Source: Quillaja saponaria | Taxonomy: Eukaryota > Streptophyta > Magnoliopsida > Fabales > Quillajaceae | Length of the DNA: 64,000 nucleotides | Assembly: GCA_029379385.1 (NCBI GenBank) | Contig: CM055612.1 | Span: 13,826,001-13,890,000, forward strand | Reading direction: 5' to 3' | Part shown: one piece after another, positions 10,801-22,952 of the stretch | Layout of the letters: the number at the start of each line of letters is the position of its first letter | Position numbering within the stretch: the stretch's first letter is position 1 | Translations under genes and position numbers: made by a program | The notes under the pieces: generated by a model | Database searches by the model: none | The model's input: the letters and a program-made list of their open reading frames with translations, nothing else | Told to the model about the DNA's origin: nothing

Positions 10801-12181
10801 CTTGCCTTCAACCAAGCCAACAAGTTCCGGAAACAAAGCCACTGCAAGCAGGCCCACTTCTGCAATCAAGCCCATGATGACTGACACTAAGGCCACTGTT
10901 CCAGCCAGTAAGGGCACAGTTCCTACATCTAAGCCCACAGTTCCATCAAGATCGTCTCCACCTGTGTCAAGGTCCTCAGCAAGACCTTCAACACCAACTG
11001 CTAGGCCCACCTTGCCTCCATCCAAGTCCACCTCATGGGCATCCACTCCAACTCGTCGACCATCAACGCCATCAAGTGCACCCAGTATGTCTGCTCCTCC
11101 AATTTAGTCTTCAATTTCCAAGCCAACTTCCACAACAACATGAAATCCAGTGCCAGCTCGTGGAATTTCTCCAACAGTAAGGTCCAGACCATGGAAGCCC
11201 TCTGCAATGCCTGGCTTCTCACTTGATGCTCCACCTAATTTAAGGACATCAGTTCCTGTAAGGCCACTATCAGCTACTAGGGGCAGGCCTGGAGCACTGA
11301 CATCACGATCTTCATCAGTTGAGCCTGTTTCTAATGGAAGACCAAGGCGGCAATCATCCTCTCCTTCAAGAGGACGGGCCTCTAATGGCATTGTTCATGC
11401 AAGTGGAAGCTCAATGCCAGCAGTGAGTCGTGGGCATTCTAAAGTGAATGACAATATCAGTCCTGTTTTAATTGGCTCAAAAATGGTTGACAGGGTGATA
11501 AATATGCGGAAACTGGCACCACCAAAGCAGGATGATAAACACTCTCCCCATGGTAACTTGTCTGTCAGGTCGTCGTCATCTCCAGACAGCTCAGGTTTTG
11601 GAAGAACTCTATCAAAGAAATCTTTAGATATGGCTATTAGGCATATGGTAAGCATCTTATTTCATTACTTTTGAAAATTTTCCCATGTCAGTTGAGGCTA
11701 GGATCATCGTACTATTCTACATATTATCTGCTTCTAATAATTATTCTCTCCGCTTAATAATATGCCATGACTAGGTTATCCCTACCCTCCCCTCATTGTA
11801 CAATTCTAAATTTCTCTTTATAACTATAATGTAGTCTTTTTGTTACCCAATATCTTTTATTAAATCATGGTACTGGTAACATAATTTAGGTCCTCTTAGT
11901 TCCTTATTCTTTTTCCCCTTGAACAGGATATAAGGCGAACCATTCCGGGTAACTTACGGCCACTAATGACAAATATTCCGGCATCTTCCATGTCTAGTGT
12001 GCGGTCGGGGCCACCACAAAGCAGATCAGTTGGCGTTTCAGACTCCCCTCTTTCCACAAGTAGTAATGCTAGTTCAGAAGTGAGTGTAAACAATGGACTT
12101 TGTTTCGATAGTAGTGAAGTAGAAGATGATATTGGTAGTGAGAGAGGCTGTCGTTCTCCTACTAGTATGCGAGGCAGGTAA
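7873..12181 (+). CDS. Ser/Pro/Thr-rich basic protein (Arabidopsis At2g40070/At3g09000-like), five exons, two in-frame stops in exon 4
   Basis: Exons read as 7873-8071, 8417-8531, 9763-9877, 10589-11647 and 11927-12181; all junctions are GT-AG and keep frame (581 codons including the final stop). The N-terminus, MNRSFRAPESQMQ followed by a charged KEKEEELALFLEMKKREKER helix, then YDWLLTPPGTPLFPSLEME across exons 2 and 3, matches a plant-specific family of basic proline-rich proteins. Exon 4 encodes a low-complexity Ser/Thr/Pro/Arg region (PATPTG, PSTPTSR and PTLPPSK repeats). The C-terminus, with SPTVRSRPWKPS, PPNLRTS, RPLSATRGRPG, GFGRTLSKKSLDMAIRHM and IPGNLRPLMTNIPASS, is highly conserved. 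From recollection, some family members have been reported as microtubule-associated; function here is inferred. The coding sequence has TAG at 11105 and TGA at 11141, in the same frame as the conserved parts on both sides. The gene is therefore a young pseudogene or uses the 66-bp internal intron listed separately. The flanking exons and splice sites are intact. Confidence 0.85.
11085..11150 (+). other. Exitron-like 66-bp GT-AG segment spanning both in-frame stops
   Basis: The segment begins GTATGT and ends ATCCAG. Its length is a multiple of three, and removing it joins codons to continue the frame into the conserved PARGISPTVRSRPWKPS region. It contains both premature stops (TAG at 11105, TGA at 11141). 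The amino-acid reading around the stops still resembles a coding linker (SSISKPTS, NPVPARG), so the segment was probably ancestral exon. Use as an intron is inference. Confidence 0.5.
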
Positions 12182-12264
12182 ATAGTTCATGCTTTTTTGG
12201 GGTTCCTATCCTGAGATCTAAAAATTTATTTCCTAATCAACCAATGTATCGTCTTGAATTTCAG
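12178..12264 (+). other. Possible alternative last intron at the end of the Ser/Pro-rich protein gene
   Basis: The final codons lie on a GTAAAT donor-like site (12178), and a pyrimidine-preceded TTTCAG ends at 12264. Splicing would change the C-terminus from Gly-Arg-stop to Gly-Ser-His-Ser-stop. The unspliced stop (TAA at 12179) matches the family's usual end, so this may be an intron straddling the stop or simply chance. Confidence 0.3.
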
Positions 12265-12274
12265 CCACAGTTGA

Positions 12275-13900
12275 AGGAATCTATTGCAACCGGGAACTGA
12301 CTGGTTGTGTTATTGTAAAGTTTATTGGAAATGATAATGTAATCGTATGTAATTTGGCGATCTTTGTAATATTTAGGCAAACCAGTCATATGCTGACACC
12401 ATATTGCGCATTTTTTATATTGTTCTCTAGATTAGACAATTTACCCTTTCAATGGGAACGTCAAGATTATACATTCTTCCCTTCCAGATTTACTTTTCAA
12501 GAAATAGTAGCTGAGAGTGCAAAATTATCAGGATGTTCCGTCTTACCGTGTGTGGCCTTGGTTACTGAATTCTGCGAGGAAGATGCAAGGTTAGACTGTT
12601 CACTGAGTTCTTCTATGATGCAACAATGCTCTTGCAATTTGCGCGACAGTCTTTTACCTATCGACATTGTTTCACTCATGCAATGGATAGCGTAGTTTTA
12701 TATCAAAATGTCCTAGGCATGTTATCTTTTCCCTTAGAGTAAATGGTTTTAACGGCTGCACGTTTAATTTGTGTCATAAAATCCCTGTAATTTGGTAAAG
12801 CTGAAATTTGACTATTTTCATCCAAATTGACTGAAAAAATTATCAGTTATGTCAAAATTGCATGGGTTTTTTATGAAGAGAAAATTAAATCTGCACGAGG
12901 TAATATGTAATTTACATTTTTTTTTTGGATTTATAATGTGTTCCCTATTTTTATTTAATTTTTGTATAACCCAACACAAACTGGTTAAGAAGTATATTCT
13001 GTTCTAGATATCAAAGAATCCGTTGACGTGGCGTTAGCAATAAAATAAGATCTATAATCAGTAGATAGATTTGTACCTCTCCATTTATATATTGAATTTC
13101 AAACTCATTGTCATGCCTTGTTTAAGAGTGCTTTTATACAATCCACATGACTCAGTCTCTTCAATCTTTTACACAATCAACATTAACATGGCCAAGAACG
13201 GGAAACAATGTGGTCCAACTTTTATAGACTTTTGAACCAAATAAAAAAAAAAAAAAACCACTTGTGCGGACATAAAAATCGAACTTGATAAACAAAGTCG
13301 GTCGATAATTTTCATGTTAATAATTTAGAAGACTAAATTTGTTGATTTTGAAAACTAAGTCTTGATTGACAAATATAAATTATAAAGAATCAAGGATTTT
13401 TGAAGCAAATTACATAAAAATTAAAAATATAAGTTAGTCATTTTATTTAAATAATATGTTTTTCTATCGGGTGACAATTACAGAATTATAAAATGATAAC
13501 TCATTAATGTGAACAGTAATAAAATCATTATTTTTCTCCTTAATAAATTTTAAAAGCTTTTTTTGTAACCTTAACCAAGTAAAAAAATTTCTTAAATAAT
13601 TCAACACATCACATTAATAATAACAACATAGACTTAAAACTTTCCCATTATAGTTACCACAGAAAAAAGTCTCACAGGAGACAACGTATTTGTGGCAGAG
13701 AAAACAACGACAAGATTTCAAGTCCATGAGGACCATGATTGTACTCAAGTCAAATTTAAACTGCAAAATATAAACACAAATTGAAACTTACACAATGAAG
13801 TTTTAGAACTGCCTTTTATGTGCACATTGGTCTACGTACCTTCAACTGATTCTTACCTTCTCTGTCAACTTAGCATACCTAATACACCCTGTCTACACTT
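12275..13900. other. 3' flank and intergenic stretch, nothing recognised
   Basis: The first 100 bases or so are probably the 3' UTR of the upstream gene. The rest is AT-rich with short A and T runs. The frame at 12354-12695 has no recognisable motif. Confidence 0.5.
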
Positions 13901-13925
13901 CCATAGCTTCAACAAATGAACAGAC

Positions 13926-15920
13926 CATCTTGCACTACTCAAATTCAAAGAATCAATACACATTGATCATCATGGAATCTTAACCTCGTGTAATCACTCT
14001 AACCACTTCTGCAACTGGTTTGGAATCACATGTGGAATCTGCCATCAAAGAGTCATTTCAATACATCTCCAAGGTTATGATTTGGGTGGTTCAATAATAT
14101 CACCTTACATTGGCAACTTGAGCTTTCTTAGAAACTTCACCCTCCACAATAACAGATCTTATGGCCAAATTCCACCAGAAGTTGGCCGTTTGTTTAGGCT
14201 TCAAGAGCTTTTGTTTAACAATAACACATTTTTGGAGGGGAAATTCCTGTCAACTTAACTAAGTGTTCTAAACTTAGGATGGTTGGTTTTAGACGGAATA
14301 AAATGATCAGGGGAATTCCTAAAGAAATTTGTCCCTTGACAAACCTTGAAATAATTTCCGTTGGAGGAAATAAATTGACAGGAGGCATCCAGCATTACTT
14401 AGGAAATCTATCATCCCTCGATTTCTTTTCTGCTTCAGATAACAATATGGTAGGATCGATTCTAGATGCAATAGGAAGATTGAAAAGCTTATCACGTTTG
14501 TACATTGGGAAAAATAAGTTTTCTAGTAAGCTTCCTTCTTCGCTGTACAATCTGTCATCTCTTATATTCTTGTCACTTGTGCGTAGCCAGTTTGAAGGAG
14601 TTCTTCCAAACAACATAGTAACAATTTCCTAAATCTCCAACAATTGGGCATTGGTGATAACAGATTCTATGGGACAATCCCAGCTTCATTAATTTCTAAT
14701 GTTTCTAAGCTCCAACTCCTTAACATAACTTGCAACAACTTTACGGGACATGTTCTTGTTAGTTTAGGAAGTCCACAAGATCTCTGGTGGCTAGGATTAG
14801 CAAATAACAATTTAAGAAATAATTCATCTCATGACTTGGGTTTCTTGACATCTTTGACAAACTACAGCAAACTTGGAAAGCTTGATTTTGGTTTGAATAA
14901 TTTAGGAGGTGTTTTACCAAACTCAATAGCTAATCTGTCAAGCCAACTCAATAAGCTGTCCTTTTATTCAAATCAAATATCTGGAAGCATACCAGAAGGA
15001 ATTGAGAATTTGATGAGCTTATATGTGCTAGATATGGAGGATAACCTTTTGACAGTCTGCCAACCTCTTTGGGGAAATTTCAGCACATGCAGGGGATTGT
15101 TTTTGAGTAAAAATGGGTTATCTGGACAATTTCCATCCTCCATCGGCAACCTTACGAGATTGAACACGCTTTATTTGTCCCAAAACAGATTAAATGAGAG
15201 CATTCCATCTAGTATTGAAATTGTCAAAATTTGCAAAAATTCGACATTTCACAAAATAATCTTAGTGGGGCTATTCCCAAGCAGGTAATTGGTTTTTCTT
15301 CCATATCCCTGTTGCTTAATTTATCAGGAAACTCTTTTACTGGAAGCTTACTTGTGGAAGTAGGCAAGCTCCAAAATATTAATTCACTAGATTTTTCAGA
15401 AAACAATTTGTCAGGTGAAATTCCTGCAACCGTTGGAGATTGCTCAAGTCTGGAGTACCTTTACCTGCAAGAGAATTTCTTTCAAGGAAACATACCTTCA
15501 TCATTGTCCTCTTTAAAAGGTATACAGTATTTATATCTTTCACGAATCAACTTGTCAGGAGAAATTCCAAAAGATCTGACAAAACTACCTTCTTCAGTAT
15601 TTTGTTTGAACCTTTCTTTCAATTATCTAGTAGGAGAGCTACTAGTTGAAAGAGTTTTCAAAAATGCAAGTGCCATTTCAGTGATTGGAAACAGTTTACT
15701 TTGTGGGGTTATACAGGAATTACTTTTGCTACCAGCTTGTCCTATCAGACATGTGAAAAAGGGAAAGCATCATGTGTTTAAATTTGTAATTGTAATAATT
15801 TCAGTAGCTGCATCTTTTCTTCTTTTGTTATGCTTCCTTGCTATTTTTTGGATGAGAACATCAAAAAGGAAGTCATCTTCTACTCAACCAACAATTAAGC
15901 TACTGCCAAAGGTTTCATAT
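13926..15920 (+). pseudogene. LRR receptor-like kinase pseudogene, ectodomain and transmembrane part
   Basis: The reading starts with DHLALLKFKES and NHFCNWFGITC, the N-terminal LRR cap of class XII LRR receptor kinases (At3g47570, EFR and Xa21 type). About twenty plant-type LRRs follow (LSGEIP, NLSGAIP, GNLSFLRN units). Near 15780-15850 a hydrophobic stretch, VIVIISVAASFLLLLCFLAI, is the membrane span, then basic residues and LPKVSY, the usual juxtamembrane end. Single-base frameshifts occur near 14235, 14625 and 15220. The reading is then cut at TCATAT by copia element A and resumes at 23913. Members of this class detect microbial or self peptides at the plasma membrane; this copy cannot work. 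A signal peptide upstream of 13926 is not readable. Confidence 0.9.
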
Positions 15921-16200
15921 CGTTGAAGAATGATTTAAAGTCTAACTTGGTCTTTTGGTCTGTTAGTAGTGTCCGTATTTTTCTGAGTAAGTTAGTCAAA
16001 TAAAGAGTCTTAGTTGTTGCTAACACTATGTTAGTGGCTGTAGTAGTTGAGTAAAATTTCGTCAATTTGTTCCTGATTGTAATCCTATAAATAGGAATGT
16101 TTGCTTCAGTATTTCACGTACTAAATAAGAAGTTGATTGATTCAGACTTTCTTCTATTTTTTAAGCTTCTGTTTCTCTGTTTGATTTCTTTTCTTCAACA
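15921..16200 (+). repeat. 5' LTR of copia A
   Basis: 280 bp, starting CGTTGAAGAATG (the canonical first T is mutated to C) and ending TTCTTCAACA. A TATA box, CCTATAAATAGG, is at about 16084-16095. Confidence 0.95.
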
Positions 16201-16204
16201 ATCT

Positions 16205-16217
16205 TGGTATTAGAGCC
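16205..16217 (+). other. Primer-binding site of copia A
   Basis: TGGTATTAGAGCC lies four bases after the 5' LTR. It matches the usual initiator-Met tRNA complement TGGTATCAGAGC with one change. Confidence 0.9.
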
Positions 16218-16283
16218 ATAGAGTATTGCGTGAGAAGAGAAGGATAAACACGTGAGTTGAATAAAACACTTGAGAGAAAAACC

Positions 16284-17140
16284 ATGGCTAGCAATGGCAA
16301 TGCAATGAGTGCTGCACAACCACTTATACCCATTTTCAAAGGAGAAGGCTAAGAATTATAGAGTATTAGAATGCGAACTCTACTCAAATCTCAAGATCTT
16401 TGGGACTTGGCAGAAAACGGCTATTCAGATCATGATGAATAAAACAGATTGAAGGAGAACAAGAAGAAAGATTCCAAGGCATTAGTTATTATTCAGTAGG
16501 CTGTTTATGATAGCGTCTTCTCATGAATTGCAGCAGCAACCACATCGAAGCAAGCCTAGTCAATTCTACATAAGGAGTTTCAAGGTGATTCAATAGTAAT
16601 CGTGGTGAGATTGCAACCAGCTCCTACGGGACTTTGAAACCTTGTACATGAAGAATCAATTGTTGATTTTTTATCTAGATCAATGGCAATAGTCAGTCAA
16701 ATACGATCCTATGGAGAGAAGATTTCTGATTAGACGGTGGTTGCAAAGGTATTAAGAAGCTTGACTCCCAAATTCGATCACGTAGTTGCTGCAATAGAAG
16801 AACCTAAAGGTTTGTTAGTTTTTTCATGTGATGAACTAATAGGGCCTTTGCAAGCTCATGAATCAAGAATTAATAAATCACTTGAAAAGAATGAAGAAAA
16901 GGCATTTTGAGTGAAGGAGGCAATCACCAAAGCTGGAGAAACTGAAAGTTCAACAAGTAGAGGCCGTGGAAGAGGAGGATTCCGTGGCTGTGGTCTTGGT
17001 AACGAAAGAGGTAGAGATTGACTTGATAGGTAACAAAGGTAGTCTAGTGAGCAAAGAAACAACAAGAATACCATTCAATGCTATCATTGCAGGAAATATG
17101 GTTATGTAAAAGCTGATTGATGGTTCAAAAATCAACAAGT
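16284..17140 (+). pseudogene. Copia A gag
   Basis: It starts with ATG at 16284 and reads PLIPIFKGEG then RMRTLLKSQDLWDL, the UBN2/DUF4219 gag type of plant copia elements. Gag ends with a degenerate zinc knuckle (CYHCRKYGYVKAD near 17078-17115; His replaced by Tyr and the last Cys lost to a stop). Many stops occur, the first at about 16350. Confidence 0.85.
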
Positions 17141-17213
17141 GAACTATGTAGTAGAGAATGGAGAAGAAAGTAAGCTTTTTATAGCTCATTCTGATACTAA
17201 CAATAAGTTAAGC

Positions 17214-18182
17214 AATGTGTGGTTTGTAGATAGCAGCTGTTCGAATCATATGACAGGCACGAAGTCCATGTTCAAAGAGCTTGATGAGACACATAAGGTG
17301 AAGGTGTAGCTTGGAAATGGAAAAGAAATGCAAGTTGAAGGGAAAGGTACAGTAGGGATTGAAACTAACCATGGAAACATAAAGCTTTTGCATAATGTTC
17401 AATTTGTACCTGATTTAGGATATAATTTGTTGAGTGTTAGGCAACTAATAGCGGGTGGATATTCAGTCTTATTTGACGATGGTGCATGTGTTAGTAAAGA
17501 TTCAAAAAGGGTATACGATGATCAATATCAACATGACTCAAAACAAAATGTTCCCATTAGAAGTCTTAAACATGGTGAATTTTGTTCTTGCTGCTAGAGG
17601 AAAAGATGACTCGAAGTTATGGCATTTCCGATACGGGCATCTAAACATCAAGGGCCTGAAATTGCTGAGTGAAAAATGTATGGTTCTTGGATTACCAAAA
17701 ATAAGCTCTATTGAATTATGTGAAAGGTGTATCTATGGGAAACAAACTAGAAATTCGTTTCTAGTTAGAAAGGCTTGGAAGGCTACAAATTGTCTAAAAT
17801 TAATACATGTTGATTTATGTGGTCCTATGTGTACTAAATCTTTTTAGTGGGAGTCATTATTTCGTGTTATTTACTGATGATTATAGTCGTATGAGTTGGG
17901 TTTATTTTTTGGAAAATAAAAAACATTTGAAAAATTCAAGCACTTCAAAGCTAAGGTTGAGAAAGAAAGTGGATCTTACATCTAAGTTCTCCATACTAAT
18001 AGAGGTGGAGAGTTCTTGTCTATAGAATTTAATCTCTTTTGTGAAGCAAATGGCATTCATAGAGAGCTGACAGCTCCTTACACTCCGGAGCAAAATGGCA
18101 TTACTGAGCAGAAGAATCGAACTGTTGTGGAGATGGCAAGAAGCATGTTACTAGCAAAAATAGTCTATTTACTAAACGTCTC
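17214..18182 (+). pseudogene. Copia A protease, pre-integrase and integrase core, 5' part
   Basis: The protease shows WFVDSSCSNHMTG (the active-site region; copia proteases have DSG, DSS here) and LHNVQFVPDLGYNLLSV. The pre-integrase zinc region reads LWHFRYGHLNIKGL through CERCIYGKQ. The integrase core carries HVDLCGPM (first Asp), FTDDYSRMSWVYFL, and APYTPEQNGITEQKNRTVVEMARSML (core end). Frameshifts lie near 17500 and 17845. It breaks at the solo LTR insertion and resumes at 21559. Confidence 0.85.
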
Positions 18183-21100
18183 TGTCACACCCCTCACTGG
18201 AGGCATGAATGGCCGGAGGAATGGTAACCAAACCTCCGTAACCCTGACTCAAATAAAGAAACGACTATGACTCTTGACTCACCAATGAATAAAACCAAAA
18301 AATTATAGAGACAAAGGTTAACATTAAAAACTTGTTGACTACAACAAATGACAACTTATTGAAAATTTTGATAGAGGTCCCTTACAATATGGAACATGCC
18401 TTATAATACAATCCTATAAACTTTTTTTATTACGCAACATAATGCAAAGACAATAAGGAGCTTTGCTCCGTTCACACCATCAACAAACAAGTACTAGAAT
18501 ATTGCATCATACTACATTTGACACCCACAGTTCTAATGTGACTACAAACTTTCATCCTTGACTCCAAGTATGAGATTCTGAGGCATACCTTGTCGTCAAA
18601 TCCTTAGCAAAATCCTCGTATTAGCGATTAACTTCTTTTTAGGTCCTGCTACTAAAAAAAATATAACCACATGAAAAGGGTGAGTCCTACGGACTCCGTG
18701 ATTGAAAAATCGTACCCAAAGGATACTAGCATCATACAACACAAGCATATCACACATATATTAACATCATGTAACATGGTTCACATAACATTTCACATTA
18801 CACGTACACATTGTAAGTTTCACAAATTCACAATTCATATGACACACAGGATCACAATTTAAGTCAGCACAATAATATCACACAATGCAATCAAAGGGCC
18901 AACGAGTAACCCAGCCCCACACACCAGTATCACTCCCTGCCGGGCATTTACACGCCCGCACACCAAATTAATTCTCCGTACACAAGCCATCCTACCAGGG
19001 CTGAGCACTCAATTTAAAAAAAACATTTATCAGAATCAGAATTTCTCATGATTTCAAATCAGAGTATCCAAGGTGCACCTGGACTTTTAATTTCAGAAAC
19101 GAAAATCATTTTCCAGAAAATGTTCACGAGTTGGCCCTTATCAAATACAAACAATGTCAACACGGTAACCAATATCAAGCAAATATTATTCAAGCAAATT
19201 ACTGAAATACTCCACTAGCTTACTTTCCATATATCACACATATTCAAATAAACATATAATCATACATACTAATCTAGCCCCTAAAGACAGCAATTAATCA
19301 CTCACCTGTGATCGATTCCATTTCTCACTCACACTTACGTCCATGCGTCTCATCAGGTTCACATTAGAATCCGGAACTGAAATTCATAATTCCAAATACT
19401 ACTTAGTTTATAAACATTATTGTTATATTCTTTTGCTTACTAAACTTATATAGGTTTATTTATGAAAGTTTTCATTTAAACTATTACATGTCAATTAATA
19501 TGAATTAGACTTTAGGTGATAAGGTTAACAATGAAGAGGCCTTTTAAATATCTTGACAAAGAATATGATAGGAGAAACTATTGGAAAAGAATAGAAAGCA
19601 TTTTGTGAGTTAAAAATATTAAAGTTGTCCAAACTTGAGGTTTGGACTAGTGTCCACTTTAACGGTCATATTTTTCTCCAAGAAATTCCGAATCCAGTTC
19701 CGTAAAATTTATAAAATACTAGACACATGTAGTTTGATAATGGTATATCATTTGTAATTTTTACATTTGTATATCAATACAGTTTATTGTTTGAAGTTGC
19801 ATCAAATTGTGTAACACGCAGGATTTTTGACAGCTTTAACCTTACCTTAGTTAATTGAACATAACTTTCTCTAGGAAAAACGAAATCCGATTCCGTTTGT
19901 TAGGTTTATTAATATACAAGTATATATATCTTTATTATCTAGAAACCTTTTCTCAAATTAGTCTCTAACCCCCTCAATTTCTTACATGATCCGAAAATAA
20001 GGCATTGAAAATCCTGTCTGACCTAGCTGGAGTCTAACAGCTATAACTCGCAACATACTTGGAACCAAGTTACAAAATTTTACAAGCAACATTTCAAGAC
20101 TATAAGATAAATTTTATCTTTTGAACTTTTAATTTAATTCTGTCCCGAAGACACTCGAAATACCTAATTTCTGTTACCCACGGAATCTGTCCCCTATACC
20201 CTTCAAAACCAATTAATTCTCCTTGCTATGTGTATGTATATCTACCTATATATATATATATACCTATCCCAATTAATCAGTATACTATATCAATTCAACA
20301 ATACTAACAATTCCAATGTTAATCAATGTGGACAATTCCAATTAATCAATATACTAACAATACTCAGGTCACAAAGGTTTCACAATAACCCACATCAACC
20401 TTCATGGTTTAACCTTAACCTATAATTGATTCATCCATCCCAACTTCCTAAATTTCTAATATTTAATTAACACATTGAAAAAGAAATCCTAGCTTTAAGT
20501 TCTTATCATTCACAACTTACCCAACATACAATCTAACCTCTTAATTGACATTAAAAAAATACAGCAAGTAAACCAGAAGAAAACAAGGGAATCGTTTACC
20601 ACTTACCATAAACCATGCTGTCAAACAACAGGAGTGTTGCTGCCCCAATCAGCAGCTAGAACATCTCATCCCCTTCAACATGAGTTACAGCCAAGTGAGG
20701 AAAGAAAACAAAATCCAGCCAAAACACCTCTAACAGGAACATCCCCTGCTGCATACCATGACACCCACATCTTCCATCATCGGCTGAATTCCATGGCAGC
20801 AGAGGGTGGTTAAGGTTCCGTGGCTATCTAGCCTGGTCAACAACTTCTAGTAAGCTAAACGAAGCTGCTGCAAGGATAAGGACTCACGGCAAGCAAACCA
20901 GAAGAAGACTCTCAATGACAGGAGGCAGAGCAAGGCTGAAACGCAAGCTAAACCGCTAAAGGGAGGGGTTCTCATGGCAGGGAGGATGACATCCATGGTC
21001 GAACTTCAACTCTTCATGAGGAAGGGCAACAATTTCGGACAAGCAAGAGAAAGAAGGCAAAGCAGAAGAGTCTAGAATAGCCAAGAATGGGAGGAGAAGA

Positions 21101-21558
21101 AATTGTGAAAAATGGAGAAGGAAACGTGAAAGAAAGAAAAGAAATGGGAAAGTAAAGTCAAGGTCAAGCCATAAATATTTATGGTGGGTATATATGTATA
21201 TATATATAAATATTATTTTTTTTTTTACACCTTTATTACACTTATCAATAAAAGTTTCACAAGTAAATTTTCAAGTGAAAAATTTACCAATAATGTGAAG
21301 GAAATTAATTCTTTTATTACACACATGTTGACATATACGTATATGTATACAAGTTTATTCAAGTAATGATATAAGTTAGTTTTCACATTGCGACCAGATA
21401 TATACAAACATTCTAAAATATATTTTAATATATCAAATTATATCTTAATTAATTACGTTATTATTTATTTTAACTTGTTTGTATATTTATTATTTTGTAA
21501 CTAAAATTTATATATATATATATATATTAACTTAACGTGGCGACATCAGGTTATAACA
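18183..21558 (-). mobile_element. Solo LTR of a gypsy family, 3376 bp, inside copia A
   Basis: It is bounded by TGTCACACCCC and GGTTATAACA with the 5-bp target duplication GTCTC on both sides (18178-18182 and 21559-21563). No gag, protease or polymerase motif is visible in 3.4 kb, so a solo LTR left by recombination between two LTRs is the best reading. The orientation is taken from the relic near 50000, where a purine tract (read on the minus strand) is followed by TGTTATAACC; the LTR then starts at 21558 and runs leftward. It contains CCATAAATATTTATGG (about 21171-21186), a perfect palindrome with TATA-like content, and several TA microsatellites. Confidence 0.85.
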
Positions 21559-22060
21559 GTCTCTCCCACAAGGGCCGTCATGAATCAAACTCCATTTGAA
21601 GCTTGGCGCGGCATAAAACCATCTGTAAGTCAGTTAAAAGTCTTTGGGTATATTGCTTATGCTTTGCTAAATTCTCAAGTTCATCATAAACTTGATGAAA
21701 AATCTAAAAAAAATGTATTTTTATTGGTTATTGTACACAATCCAAAGCATATAGATTATATAACCCTCTTAGTGGCAAGATTTTGATAAGAAGGGATGTA
21801 GTGTTTAATGAAAATACAAGCTGGGATTGGCTTGGAAGTGATGAAAAGATGCAAAAACAGATTCCTATGCCAAATGGAATCTCCCCAAATGAAAGACAAG
21901 AACCAACTCATACAAATTAGTCAGCTGGTTCCACTATGGCGCATCAGCCTCGACATCACCAAGCTCTTCTTCTACAACTTTAAGCCGAAACTCTTCATCC
22001 ACTTATGAAGAGTCTTCAGATGAGACTCCACCAAGGAAGTTCATATCCATAAGAGACATA
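21559..22060 (+). pseudogene. Copia A integrase tail and linker to RT
   Basis: After the GTCTC duplication the frame resumes with MNQTPFEAWRGIKPSVSQLKVFGYIAY, the conserved end of copia integrase, then a decayed linker rich in Ser and Thr codons. Confidence 0.8.
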
Positions 22061-22084
22061 GATGAGTCTTGCCAATTTGCTCTT

Positions 22085-22890
22085 ACTGTTTCAGATCCTA
22101 TGTCCTATGAAGAAGCAGTTGCAAAAAAAGAATGGCAAAGAACAATGATGGAAGAGTTGATAGTAATTGAAAAGAATGAAACATGGGAGATGGTGGACTT
22201 ACCAGAAGGAAAAAATGCAATTAGTTTGAAGTGGGTATTTAAAACAAAATTTTGTCTAGATGGAAATGTACTAAAACACAAGGCTCGGCTTGTGGCGAAA
22301 GGCTATGCATAGTAACATGGTATTGATTTCAAAGAAATGTTTTCCCCTGTAGCTTGTTTTGAAATTGTGAGAATTGTCTTGGCATTAGCTGCACAACTAC
22401 AATGGCTTGTTTATCAATTTGACGTCAAATCAACATTTTTAAAATGGAGATTTACAAGAGGAAGTTTATGTAACTCAACCAGAAGATTTCATAATAGAAG
22501 GTAAAGATACAAAGGTGTATAAGTTGAGAAATGAGTTATATAGATTGAAGCAGGCTCCACGGGCATGGTATAGCAAAATTGATGGATACTTCTAACAAAA
22601 TGGGTTCATAAGGAATGAGAACGAGCCCACTCTCTATGTGAAGAAGGAAGGTAAAAATAATTTCATCATTGTTTGTCTTTACGTTGATGATATCATTTAC
22701 ACAAGCTCCTCTAACTCTCTCGTAGCTGAGTTTAAATCACATATAATGAATGAGTTTGAGATGTCAGATATGGGTTTACTACATTATTTTCTTGGCCTTG
22801 AAGTTAGACAAGTAAAAGATGGGATTTTTATTTCTCAAAGAAAAAATGCCAAGGACCTTCTCAATAAATTTGGCATGCTTAATTGTTAAT
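22085..22890 (+). pseudogene. Copia A reverse transcriptase
   Basis: Motifs in order: EEAVAKKEWQRTMMEEL, LKWVFKTKFCLDG, KARLVAKGYA, a frameshifted YQFDVK region near 22410, [13 protein letters not shown] at about 22550, and CLYVDDIIYTSS (catalytic DD) near 22675. Stops near 22310 and 22590 and a frameshift near 22440 destroy the enzyme. Confidence 0.88.
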
Positions 22891-22952
22891 CTGCAACTGC
22901 ACCTATGAATATTAATGAAAAATTGTAGCGTGAAGATGGACAAAGATGGCTG

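Noticed and set aside
10600..11046. Minus-strand frame of 148 codons opposite exon 4 of the Ser/Pro-rich protein gene
   Set aside because: It is the shadow of a repetitive coding exon; the plus-strand reading matches a known plant family and the minus-strand product is compositionally simple with no motif.
15231..15926. Separate LRR gene starting at an internal Met
   Set aside because: It continues the preceding LRR frame after a one-base shift, so it belongs to the same pseudogene.
18183..21558. A DNA transposon or gene inserted in copia A
   Set aside because: TG-CA ends with a 5-bp duplication fit an LTR, and no transposase or gene reading was seen in 3.4 kb.
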